A stretch of DNA of 64,000 bases, taken from the NCBI GenBank assembly GCA_963771305.1, contig CAVYTS010000033.1:310001-374000 (forward strand), read 5' to 3'. Position 1 is the first letter of the stretch; every line of letters starts with the position of its first letter. The position numbers and the translations under genes are program-made. Positions 28,773 to 38,500 of this stretch are shown here, piece after piece. The notes below the pieces were generated by a model. It was not told the DNA's origin. It did no database searches and worked only from the letters and a program-made list of their open reading frames with translations. This DNA comes from CAJCIT01 sp963771305. GTDB taxonomy: Bacteria; Acidobacteriota; Terriglobia; Bryobacterales; Bryobacteraceae.

Positions 28773-29193
28773 TTTTCCTTTCTATCGTTTCTTCTTCCTT
28801 CGAGGACCTAACCTCAGTTTCATGACTGACGGCTTCATTCTTTTGGCAGTCCGACGTCGCCATCATTGATTCTTCAAATGCCCTTGGTTTAGTTTGCTCG
28901 AGTTTCTTCTCGAGCAGTTCCTTTTCTTCTTGTTCCTAAATCCAGTCGGCATAATGCTTTGCAAGTGTCAGTCCTGATATGTCCTTTGTGACCGGTGATA
29001 TGCCACCGAATCCCACAGGCGATTCCAGACGATATCGCCGTATATCGTTCCCAACCCGACGGCGTACCTGCTAACCAAAACCTTTAGTCGGTTCTGGGCC
29101 GCTTTTGCGAGGCCCGCGATTGCCGGGTTGAGATATGCTGGGCTCAACCCGCCTGCACCGAAAGACCGTATGCAACTAACAGATCGACGCAAC
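28773..29193. other. Intergenic stretch before the IS630 element
   Basis: About 420 bases of AT-richer sequence, no supported gene. Open frames in it do not resemble proteins. Confidence 0.4.
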
Positions 29194-30391
29194 TAGGTCT
29201 TTGACCGCCTGAAAACATTCTACAAAACAATTCCAATTCGAAATGTTTTGGGCATACTTGGGTATGGGACGTCCACCCCTTCGTATCGGAGTCAAACAGA
29301 AGGACCAAAACGAGCTGACGACACTGTTGAGCGGTGGCGTACAGCAGGTCCGTGTCGTCCGGCGCGCCCTTGCGCTCCTCCAATTGGCCAGGGGCGTCAG
29401 TGCACCGCGTATTTCCAGCGTGGTCCCGCTCACGCCGCAAGCCATTCGAAAGGTCGGCCATCGGTACCAAAGGGGCGGCCTCGAGCCCGCGCTCTACGAC
29501 AAGCAGCGCCCCGGCGCTGAGGCTGTTCTGGACGACAGCCAGAAGCAGCAGATCATCGCCATGGTGTGCAGCGACCCGCCCCAGGGTCGCGCCCGCTGGA
29601 CCGTGCGACTGGTGGCGCAGGAGGCGGTGAAGCGGAGACTGGTTCCACGCGTGGGAAGGGAAACCATCCGGATTCTGCTCCTTGACCACGACCTCAAGCC
29701 GTGGCGGGAAAAAAATGGGGTGCGTGGCCGAACTCAATGACGAGTACATCGCCAAGATGGAAGACGTGCTGGAGGCGTACGAAAAACCCTACGATCCTCA
29801 GGAGCCGGTGGTATGTCTGGATGAGAAGCCAGTCACGCTGCACGCCGATGTCCGTCCCACTTCTCCCGCCCAGCCGGGGCGGGAAGCGCGGCGGGATAAC
29901 GAGTACGAGCGGCGCGGCACGGCCAATGTTTTCTGCACCGTAGAACCGAAGGCGGCCCGGCATTTTACCTTCCCTACGCCCGTTCGATCGGCATTCGAGT
30001 TCGCACAAGTCGCTTGCCATCTGGCGATGCAGTACCCAGAGGCGGACACCATCCATCTGGTCATGGACAACCTCAACATCCACTGCCGCAAGTCGTTGAC
30101 GGATGCCTTCGGGGCGGAGACCGGTAGCGAGATCTGGGACCGATTCACGGTTCACTTCACGCCCACTCACGGAAGCTGGCTCAACCAGGCGGAAATAGGA
30201 ATCAGCATCTTCGCGCGGCAGTGCATCGGTACCAGAAGAATCCCTGATCTCAAGACACTGCGCCGGGAAAGCCGGGCCTGGAACCGCCGCATGAACCGCG
30301 ACCGCATCAAGATCAACTGGAAATTCGACCGTCGAGCCGCCCGTCGTAGGTTCGGCTATAAAAGGAAATCTTTCAATCGTTCAAAGACCTA
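29194..30391 (+). mobile_element. IS630-family insertion sequence, complete with inverted ends
   Basis: Both ends begin at a TA dinucleotide, the IS630 target. The left end TAGGTCTTTGACCGCCTGAA (from 29194) matches the reverse complement of the right end TAGGTCTTTGAACGATTGAA (to 30391) at most positions. Element length of about 1.2 kb fits the family. The right-end TA lies inside the transposase stop codon. Confidence 0.82.
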
Positions 30392-30392
30392 G
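29243..30392 (+). CDS. IS630-family transposase in two frames
   Basis: The first frame (29243-29740) encodes a helix-turn-helix region (LALLQLARGVSAPRISS) and a second winged-helix-like region (GRARWTVRLVAQEAV). The second frame (29682-30392) encodes the DDE catalytic core: VCLDEKP, LVMDNLNIH and GSWLNQAEI. The frames meet at seven A residues, 29709-29715. Read with six A it gives LKPWREKMGCVAELNDEY, the usual family continuation. The A run could be a slippery site producing a fusion transposase, or an ordinary indel or sequencing error. The change is +1, not the -1 shift typical of programmed frameshifting. Confidence 0.85.
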
Positions 30393-30589
30393 CCTTTTCG
30401 GGATTGCGGTTGCTTTCCTAGCATCCCTATCTGCGCGAACCAGCCTGCTCCGGTGAGACCAAGACCCGTCGAAGTATGGCGTGTTGGCGATGACGCACTG
30501 ACGTCAGGGTTAAGAGACGCGTTGGAAAGCGCACTAAAGAGAGTTCACGCGACTTCACCCTCAGCAGGGATAAGAGACCAGGAACGCTT

Positions 30590-30790
30590 GTGGTGACGAT
30601 CCCCACACGCGTCAAATGGAAGACAACCAGCGGCGGCCGAACTCGAGTGACCTACAAAGTGGAATTCTCGTCTATCAACGATGAAAAGATCGGTACGAGC
30701 ACCGGTTCATGCTGGGATGATTCGCTCGAGAAATGCGCGGCTCAGATCGTGAAACATGCCAAGATTGCAGCGAACGAACTGCCACAGTAA
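30590..30790 (+). CDS. Small hypothetical protein
   Basis: 66 residues with a balanced composition (VTYKVEFSSINDEKIGTSTG, DSLEKCAAQIVKHAKIAA). It looks like a short beta-alpha protein, but no family is recognised and the start lacks a clear ribosome site. Confidence 0.35.
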   Translation: MVTIPTRVKWKTTSGGRTRVTYKVEFSSINDEKIGTSTGSCWDDSLEKCAAQIVKHAKIAANELPQ

Positions 30791-31435
30791 GCGCGTCAGG
30801 ACTTAGTGACGAGATCGCCGCGTATCGGGACTTATCTTCTGTGCCAAGCTCCGCTTACTGTATAACAGGATTTACATGTTGCGGGATGCCGTTTTATTCC
30901 TCGCTTTCTTCGGGCTGGCATTACCTGGCGTTTCGGAGGCAATGTCAGCAACCGCGTAGGCGGGTCAAAGACCTCTGGCACCTAGAGTGGGGAAGGCTTG
31001 AGAGCACTGAGTGAGACGATTTCATGCCTTGGCGGTTTCGCTTTGACCCAACTCTTTGAGAACGCTACCTTTCCGAGGGCAGGATGCAGCACAGGTCGAG
31101 GACCGGTTTCGAGCAGCGACACTGCGAGGCCGCTTCGAAGGTGAAGGCTCATCACACCCGCCCAGACAGGCGGCAACTGGAAAGACGCGTGCTCCAAACG
31201 TCCGCAAGCTCCAGGCAATCAATGAGTTAGGCAACGGCAGTTAAAGAACCTCTCGCTGCGACTTGACACTAAGTTGTTGATGCCACCGGCGAAGGCGGCT
31301 GCTCCGCGCGTCCGCCCAGAAAGGCTGCAACCGGAGAAGAGGCACCCCAGAGAGTACAAGCTTCAGGCAGTCAGTGGTTAGTCGTGTCGGTTTAAGCCGG
31401 CCCAGGTGCCAGAGGTCTCTGACGCCGTTTTTTCC
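30791..31435. other. Gene-poor stretch
   Basis: No supported gene. Two adjacent segments, ending near 31244 and near 31380, look like diverged copies of one another (each contains a CCGCCCAGA..GGC tract followed by AAG.T.CAGGCA and a TAG), possibly a decayed duplication. Confidence 0.35.
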
Positions 31436-31859
31436 GGTGTGCCACCGGCGCTGGCAGTTGGAATGTCAACGACGGATCGAGCTTCGAAGCAGACTTGGCA
31501 GCTGAGATTACGCCGATAGAGAACCGGCTGGAACTCGAAGCGGGTGTCACGCCACTTTTACTCGTCACTCGACAGAATGGGACATCGATCTTTTGTTCAA
31601 AAAGCCATGGACGATTTCTAAGAAACTTGAGTTTATGATTGTCGGTCCCGAGTGGGTTCACACGAGGCAATTCGGCATAACAACGAACTCGTTCGCTGGC
31701 GAAGCCGTGCTGGATTTTATGTTTTGGCCCTGCGATAGCCGTAAATTCGGATGGTATTTTGAACCTAGCTACGACTATACTTTCGGGCGAGATCATCAGC
31801 GTTCAATCGGGATAACCGCTGGCTTGCTTGTCGGAATACATAAAAAGAGCTCAAACTGA
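31436..31859 (+). pseudogene. 3' remnant of an outer-membrane beta-barrel protein
   Basis: Two frames combine into the C-terminal part of a transporter-like outer-membrane barrel: FEADLAAEITPIENRLELEAG, then STEWDIDLLFKKPWTISKK, PEWVHTRQFG, AGEAVLDFMFWP and SYDYTFGRDHQRSIGITAG, alternating strands with aromatic girdles. The frame changes near 31566. No signal peptide or N-terminal strands are found upstream. Confidence 0.55.
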
Positions 31860-32333
31860 CCCACTACCGGAATTTCGCCGGTAGAAAAAGAGTTAGCTAA
31901 AGCCAGCCCGTTGATGCTGGTTGTCCCTATCGGCCCCTTAGCGGCACCAGAGCTTCCGTCGGGCGGGCGGCTTCGGCCCCGCAATGGGCTTTGCTTAGGT
32001 AGGCAATATGTTTTGAAATCATCTGCTGCGAGAGTGCAAACGGTTCCGTCAATCCATGCACAGAGGCAGGACCAGCAGCTGCAAGTCGCATGGCCAAAGG
32101 ATGGCGGCTGGATGTATACTGACAGGCATTCGAGATCTAAAATGGAAATTCCGGCCTTAGACCCTTTCGGGGGAAACAGGTCTGCCTGTGGCACCATCTG
32201 ATTGTCAAGTAGGATACGCCCGCACACATTCTGGCAACATTTGAAAACCAACGGTTCATCGAACTGTGACTGAAGAAGTTGGGGCTGGACAAAGGACAGG
32301 CCGATATATACCGGCTCGGATCGGAGGGCATCG
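31860..32333. other. Intergenic stretch upstream of the beta-helix gene
   Basis: About 470 bases without a supported gene. Confidence 0.4.
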
Positions 32334-33587
32334 ATGAAAGAATTGACGATTCGGCAAACGAGCATACTGACTGGCGGAGTTCTGGTGTGTTGCCCCGCCG
32401 TGCTGTTCAGCGCGGGCGGCGCGCACGCACCCATCGTGATTGCGACTGATTCCGACTTTCAGGCATGTAACTGTGTGTCGGGCGGTTCGGGCACCACGGG
32501 CGATCCGTATATCATCGGCCCGTGGACAATCAACTCATTGGCGGCCGGCGCCACCGGCGTTTCAGTTGACGGAACGCGGCTCACGAAGTCGTTTTCGCTA
32601 CTCAACCTAACTCTCGCGGGTAACGGCGCTTCGTCGAGCACCGGAATCGTACTGAATCACATCAATCCTTCCGGACTAAATACGATTTCCGCGGCGGTCA
32701 AGGGCTCTCAGACTTCCATTCAGAGCGCAGGAATCGGAATCGTGGTGGAGAATTCGAATTTCGTCACGCTCGATGGCGGCGGCGCCAACCCAAAGGGCGC
32801 GGGAATCGGAAGTGGGGCCGTGGGTACGATCAACAAGAACTTCACGGGCGCAATAGACATCGAGAACAGCAGCAACATTACCGTGAGCGGCTGGCAGTTC
32901 AGCGCCAACGGCCAAGACAACACACCTGATTGGATCTCGTTCGATCCCTCCCTAGCGAACTGGGGTGTGGGCGCGGTGCGGCTATTCGGCAGCAGCCACT
33001 CCGTGATCGATCACAATGCGGCAAATAATTGCACGACGGTGTCGTTCTCGGTCTTCAACTCCAGCTACAACATGATCACCAACAACACCGCGGACTATCC
33101 GTTCACCAACAACCTCCTCATCACGGACGGCTCGTCCTACAACACCGCCTCCAACAATGTTTTCGGCACCGCGGATTTCGTCGGAATTCTGATTGCGGAC
33201 CCGCTGCCGGGAACCTCTACGTTGATCCTATACGGACCGTCTCATGACAATCTGATTCAGGCGAATCTGGACCATTCGGATGGACCCACGGGAAGGGAAA
33301 CCCACAGTCTGATCGCCCCGTCTTTTGTCGGCGGCATCGTGATTCTCAATGGGACCTACAACAACACGATCGCGGGCAATCAAGTGATCGCGGCATCCGG
33401 CACTGGACTGGCGTGGGCCCAAGTGATTCCGGATACCGGTTCGCCGATTGGCGTGGCGACAGAGCCTCCCGTAGTCCACTGCAACGTGACGGTGTCGGAG
33501 GGCGGAGGTGGCGTCGCCAATGCGAATGGGAACGTCTGGGCCGGCAACACGGCTCGGAGAATCGACAGCTGCATCACTCAGCAGTAG
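32334..33587 (+). CDS. Secreted right-handed parallel beta-helix protein (NosD-like)
   Basis: 417 residues: N-terminal signal-like segment (ILTGGVLVCCPAVLFSAGG), then an intermediate IIGPWTINSL and repeated short coils such as NSNFVTLDG, ENSSNITVSG, GSSHSVIDHN, NSSYNMITNN and GSSYNTASNN. These are the 22-24 residue rungs of a NosD/pectate-lyase-type beta-helix. A sugar-binding or surface role is likely; catalytic residues cannot be named. GGAGG at 32327 precedes ATG. It stands alone. Confidence 0.82.
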   Translation: MKELTIRQTSILTGGVLVCCPAVLFSAGGAHAPIVIATDSDFQACNCVSGGSGTTGDPYIIGPWTINSLAAGATGVSVDGTRLTKSFSLLNLTLAGNGASSSTGIVLNHINPSGLNTISAAVKGSQTSIQSAGIGIVVENSNFVTLDGGGANPKGAGIGSGAVGTINKNFTGAIDIENSSNITVSGWQFSANGQDNTPDWISFDPSLANWGVGAVRLFGSSHSVIDHNAANNCTTVSFSVFNSSYNMITNNTADYPFTNNLLITDGSSYNTASNNVFGTADFVGILIADPLPGTSTLILYGPSHDNLIQANLDHSDGPTGRETHSLIAPSFVGGIVILNGTYNNTIAGNQVIAASGTGLAWAQVIPDTGSPIGVATEPPVVHCNVTVSEGGGGVANANGNVWAGNTARRIDSCITQQ

Positions 33588-33951
33588 ACGTGGCCCAAAG
33601 GCGGATACGCAGCAATGAAGGCCTATTAGAAACATCGTAAATCACGGCTAATAACTGTTTCTGTGTCGATCTCCGTTAGAAATTGACCGTTCCTGCCGGC
33701 TCACTTGGCGTGCTCGACCGGGACGGCGGTAATCGGGATTGAAATAAGTTATTGCCGTCAATTCGCAGATGAGCAGAGCGCCTTAAGAGTCGCAGACGCC
33801 ATTCGCCACGCGGCTGGTCTTTGCCGCGCAATGCAATCTCCTCTTTGAGGCGAGTCGTTCCGCTATGACGGCGCCATCGGGACCTGCAACCCCGTAGCGT
33901 GATCGACTCTCATCTGTACGAGACCAACGAAACACGATCCAATCGAAGTGT
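33588..33951. other. Intergenic stretch
   Basis: About 360 bases with no supported gene. Confidence 0.4.
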
Positions 33952-34228
33952 ATGCCCTCGACACGGAATGTGCAGATCGACTTCGACATCGCCGCGCTGT
34001 CCGATGCTCTGGACTCGCAACGCCGCAATCGCGGCATGAGTTGGCAAGGTGTTGCCAAGGAACAATGGGATCAGTCCGCTACGCTTAACGCGCGACGTGA
34101 CGATCACCCAATTAGTGCGTCGACGCTGACGGGCATGACGAAACGGAGGGACACCAGCTGCCAGCATGCGTATCGTGACGTGGCTTGATCGGCCTGCTCG
34201 TGATTTCGTCCACGCGGCCAACTGGTGA
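33952..34228 (+). pseudogene. Small XRE-like helix-turn-helix protein, frameshifted
   Basis: FDIAALSDALDSQRRNRGMS and SWQGVAKEQWDQ, then HPISASTLTGMTKRRDTSCQHA, match the helix-turn-helix of small XRE-like proteins. The frame is lost near 34168; the next frame gives MRIVTWLDRPARDFVHAANW, the normal ending. It may be a single-base error or decay. Confidence 0.5.
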
Positions 34229-34341
34229 AGGATAATAGAATCACGAACGCGGAATACAAGGCTTGACCGCAAGATGAGAGCAACTGTCGCCCGATCAACA
34301 CCGTAGTGTTTAGGGGGTCGCTCTGGGCGGATCGTCGACAC

Positions 34342-34396
34342 TCGGAGAATAACCATTTGGAATCCAGAGGCGCGGTGCACTCTCCGGGTGGCGCGT
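34342..34396. repeat. Dispersed repeat, copy C1
   Basis: Contains ACCATTTGGAATCCAGAGGC and CGCGGTGCACTCTCCGGGTG in a row. A second copy with four or so differences lies at 59343-59397. Confidence 0.75.
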
Positions 34397-34517
34397 AATC
34401 CGCTCGAAGAATCGCACCCTTTTCATATTGAGTCGGCGAACGGGGCCGACCAGATCGTCAATGGCAACCTTCACCCGGGTTGGCACCGCAAGTGTGCGCC
34501 CACGCAATTGATAAATT

Positions 34518-34610
34518 ATGCGGCGATTCCAAGGCGACCTTGTGCATCTGATCGCGTATCTCCATCTCAACCCGCGTGGATTGGCGAGGCACCCGCCGGA
34601 TAGAAACCGA
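34518..34610 (+). pseudogene. Fragment of a REP-type tyrosine transposase
   Basis: About 30 codons, RFQGDLVHLIAYLHLNPRGL, matching the block near the catalytic tyrosine of IS200-like transposases (compare YVELNPRRAKIV in the complete gene at 3848-4564). The surrounding 34229-34825 has no gene. Confidence 0.45.
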
Positions 34611-34825
34611 CGCGGTGCATGCCTGACACAGCGCGTTCACGGCTTGGCCTTTCGTGGCCCTTGCTGGATTTCTTCAAACAGTATCCCCGCCACTGACGAC
34701 GGCTGGCTGGACGCGCTCCGCCTCCCATCCACCTCCCGAAGCGTTTCCAGCCGGCCCGCATTTCCACACTGGCTCGCCAATACGGGCCCATGGCGTATCC
34801 TGAGCCGTCGCGGTGACAACGTGTT

Positions 34826-34853
34826 GGTAGTGGTCAAAAACTCGACCACTACC
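34826..34853. promoter_or_regulatory. Perfect inverted repeat upstream of the giant-protein operon
   Basis: GGTAGTGGTC (34826-34835) and GACCACTACC (34844-34853), 10 bp perfect with an 8-base loop. No T run follows, so it is not a standard terminator; it lies just upstream of the candidate promoter and could be an operator. Confidence 0.5.
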
Positions 34854-34869
34854 TAAGTATTCTTTGGCG

Positions 34870-34897
34870 TTTAGTTCGCAAGAAAAGTTGGTATGAT
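34870..34897 (+). promoter_or_regulatory. Candidate promoter of the giant-protein operon
   Basis: A good -10 element TATGAT (34892-34897) with a weak -35 TTTAGT (34870-34875), 16-base spacing, 39 bases upstream of the first start codon. Confidence 0.4.
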
Positions 34898-34935
34898 CTT
34901 TTCTGTTCTTTCACCGGAGCTTGGCGGAGGCCGGC

Positions 34936-35559
34936 GTGTTCTGGTTGTTCGTTCTCATCCTTCTGATCGGCGTCCTCATCGGCTGGCTGCTCGCGCGCCA
35001 GTTTCGTCACGAGTCACCACCACCTCCACCCCCTCCTCCCCAACCCCCGCCTACCTGTCCGCCCCCCGCTGTTCCCGATACATTCAACGAATCAACGCTT
35101 CCGCCGGCAATTGCTGTCCGACTGGCGGGTACATCCGCCAACGGAGCCGCGCTTACAACGGCAGCCGGAAACCGAGTGATCTGGGTAGACGCGGGAGATG
35201 AAGTGCTGGTCCACCTCGACAGCATTCAAATCAAAGTTCTCGATCGCCTGGTCCTGATCTCGGTGGATCTTGAAACGGATCAGACCGGGCGAACACCATT
35301 GATAGTCAACTTTGCGCTCGGAAATGCAGCGGACCCGGCGGGACTGGTGGCGGTAACGGACGAATATCCGCGCGGGAACGGATCACTGGCGGCTCGCTGG
35401 GGGGAGGCGGTGCAGGCCGCACTATGGTCGACGTTAGTCGGACTCGCGCAGGATCACGCTACCGAGCGCGGCAAGGCGCCCTTGGGGATTAGCGCCGCGA
35501 CGGGAGTTCTCACGCTTCACGCCGGCGATGCCATTTCCGCCATCAGGTCTCATTCATGA
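34936..35559 (+). CDS. Membrane-anchored Pro-rich protein, first gene of the giant operon
   Basis: About 207 residues from GTG 34936, which has GGAGG at 34926-34930 (an alternative TTG 34921 lacks good spacing). A single N-terminal transmembrane helix (FWLFVLILLIGVLIGWLLA) is followed by a Pro-rich stretch and a soluble domain of about 150 residues with alternating beta strands (VIWVDAGDEVLVHLDSIQIKVL). The N-terminus is not a cleaved signal, so the soluble part could face either side; by charge (RQFRHE after the helix) the C-terminal domain is probably cytoplasmic. Its TGA overlaps the next start (ATGA). The family is not recognised. Confidence 0.72.
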   Translation: MFWLFVLILLIGVLIGWLLARQFRHESPPPPPPPPQPPPTCPPPAVPDTFNESTLPPAIAVRLAGTSANGAALTTAAGNRVIWVDAGDEVLVHLDSIQIKVLDRLVLISVDLETDQTGRTPLIVNFALGNAADPAGLVAVTDEYPRGNGSLAARWGEAVQAALWSTLVGLAQDHATERGKAPLGISAATGVLTLHAGDAISAIRSHS

Positions 35560-38500
35560 TTTCTACCGAAAATCTTGAAGCGGAAATTGTCGATCTGGGC
35601 CAGATGATCGGCCTGGTGGACTCGGACGGGAACTTAAACGCCCATTGGTTCGGGAATCTGCCTGGCGAACTCGAAACCATTTTCTCGGACCCCACGCAAC
35701 GCTCCGGATTGATGAATTTCCTGGATGCGCTACTGCCTCCGGCCGCGTTGGACGGCTTGCCGCAAGGGGAGAAATGGCATCCGCTGCTTGGCAGTGATCC
35801 GTCTTTGCGGGGCAACCTCTACCTGACAGTCGAAGACAACGATTCCGATGTGGTGTTCGGGGTCTCTGGAGACTACTCGACTGCGGCCGGAACCACGCCC
35901 GCGGCGTCGATACGGGCCCAACTGCCGCTCTTCAGCGCGAACTCCGGGATTCACGCGATTGCGGGCACTTCGGACGGACCTCTTTCGGTGGGCCTTCGCT
36001 TGACGCTGGGCTGGACGCGTCCCGCCCAACCGATTGGTCTTCAGGCGGTGGTGGTTTCGGCGTCCCTGGCCCCGCTCGCGATTGGCGGACCCACGGAAAG
36101 CCTGGTGGTGACGCTCGCCGGGCTCGATCTAGATGGCAGCGGGGCCAAAGACACGATTCTCGATCCGAATCAGCTGGGCGCCGAGGCCACTCATCTGATT
36201 CTGGGGCTAATTCAATACGAACTGGGCCAATTGAGCGCGGGCCTGACCGGTGAAGCGCAGTCGGTCGTAAACAATTTACTGCCGTTGTTCGGGTTGGGCG
36301 ATGGCATTCCGCTGTTTCCATTTCTCCAAATCGCCACGGATGGCCAGGCGATTCAAAAGTGGTTCTTGTCGCTCATCGGCGGCGCGACTCCACCCATCAC
36401 GAAGTGGCTGGGGCACCTCACTGGACTTCTAGGCGCGACAGCCCCGGCTGTAACCGGCACGGGCACGCCCACGGACCCGTGGACTGCGACCGTCTTTACG
36501 CTGAATCCTTCCTCGACGTTCAACGTGACTCTGGCGAGCGCGAATGCGATCAGCATCAGCGCGCTTCAGATCGGGGTCGCTTTCAAGATCGCGCCCAGCG
36601 GAGCAAATCCCATTGCGCGTGTCAATGCGCAGGCGGTAATCGCTTCCATTCCACTGTCAGGAACCGGTTCTGCGTCGGTTCTGCCGTCCGCCGCGGTGGT
36701 CATCGAGTCGCCGGGCTCGGATGGCGCGGCACCGATCGTGAACAATGCACCCACCATCGCCGTGAGCAGCATTCGCGGCGGCTTTGCGTGGAACGGATCT
36801 AGCCTGTCTCCGCTACTTCAGCTCGAAAACGTGACGCTGGCAGGTACCGCCTATCCGAGTGTGGATCTTACCAACGCCGATAGTGTAGTGCAAGCGGTGG
36901 AGGCGGCGGTGCTGGCGAACATAACCTCCGCGCTCGGCGGTGGTGCGGGACAGCATCTTCTAGCGCTGGCTGGAATTGCCGCGCCCTCGGGCGACCCGGT
37001 GGGCACCCCGCATCTAGTGGACGCGAGTTTACTGGTGACGAATCCAGCCCGTGCGATTGCCTCCGTGCATCGCGCGGTTTTGGTGGATCCCGCGGACAGT
37101 TGGTCGTTCCTGTTCGGGGATCTTACCGGGTTGCTGGGTCTGGCCGGACCTGTAACTGGCACGGGCACTGAAGCCGACCCCTGGCGCGTATCGCTGGGAT
37201 CGGCCGGACCGCTGCTGTTCGAATTCGGCGCATGGAACGCCGCGACCGCGCATGGACCCGGCGACGTGCAGCATCTGCGCGTTGGATTCCGAGCGTCGGT
37301 GACGGCCGCGCCGTTTCAATTTTGGTGGCTTTCCGAATTGCTCGCGGCGGATCTTCCGCTGAACGCGGAAGGCTCCGTCTCTGTCCTCGCAGCGCAACAC
37401 GCGGTCTTCAATATCCAGCCGCTTCCAGCGTTACCGCCGGGTCCGAACTTCACAGCTTCCGCCGATGGCATTACGGCGCGCATGGACTGGACACCGGGTG
37501 GAAGCATGACCTGGCAGGCCGGAGTTCAGAACCTGCAGATCACGATCGGCGGAACTCCGCCGATCGCCATTCCAACGCTCGCGTTTCCGCTGCCCGGGAT
37601 CGATGTCACCAATCCTGCCGCAGCCGCGGCTGCCTTCGGCGTCTCTATACCAGATCTCGAGCTGGCGCTCCGAAGCGTGCTGGCGCGTGCGATTCTGTCC
37701 TGGGGCGGGATGCCGGCCTACGTTACCGCCGCGCTATTGGGCGTCCATGGAAACTTGGCGGGACTGCAGACGGATTGGCCCGCTCTAGCGGATCCATCGG
37801 GCGCGGGATCCTTGCTCTCGGACCCACTGACGGCGCTGCGCAACTGGCTGGCCAGCATCGCGGTCCAAGTCTCGGCCGATTCGTCGCCGTTCCTGCTGTC
37901 CGGTCTCAATTGGCTGCAGACGCTGCTGAGCGGGTCGCTTCCAGGAGCGTTGGCCGCAGCTCCGTCATTCGACGTCTCGATTACCGGTTCGGGGACCTAC
38001 GACGATCCGTGGGCGCTGCCACTGTCTTCATCGAACGCGGATTCCACGCAGGCTGTGGTTTGGCTCGAGCCGAGTGGTCCGCCCGCATCCTGGGCGACAC
38101 CGCTGGCGGCTGCCGCTACGGCTACCGGAGATTTCAGCGTACCGATGCAAGTGGCAGCCAAGCTCGCGACTTTCGTACCGGCGTTGCGCGGAGCGTTGAC
38201 TCAAGCCGATACCGGCGCGATATCGAGTTCTCTTACTACATTAGCTAGTTACCTGGCGTCGAGCGATGGGGTGGTGCCGTTTTCCTCCCAAATTCCGACG
38301 GGCGGACCATGGCAAGGGGGCACACCGCTCTCCTCGCCACATCCGCAGCAGCCTACCGACCCTTCAGCGGTTAGCCAGATTCTCGCTCAGATCGATACGT
38401 GGGCTGGAGCGGGTTCGCGAGTAGTCCTACTGCTCGGTCCAGCGTTCAGTACCCATGACATTTGGAGCACGCTTTTGGCCAGCCCGCTGTTACACGGCAC

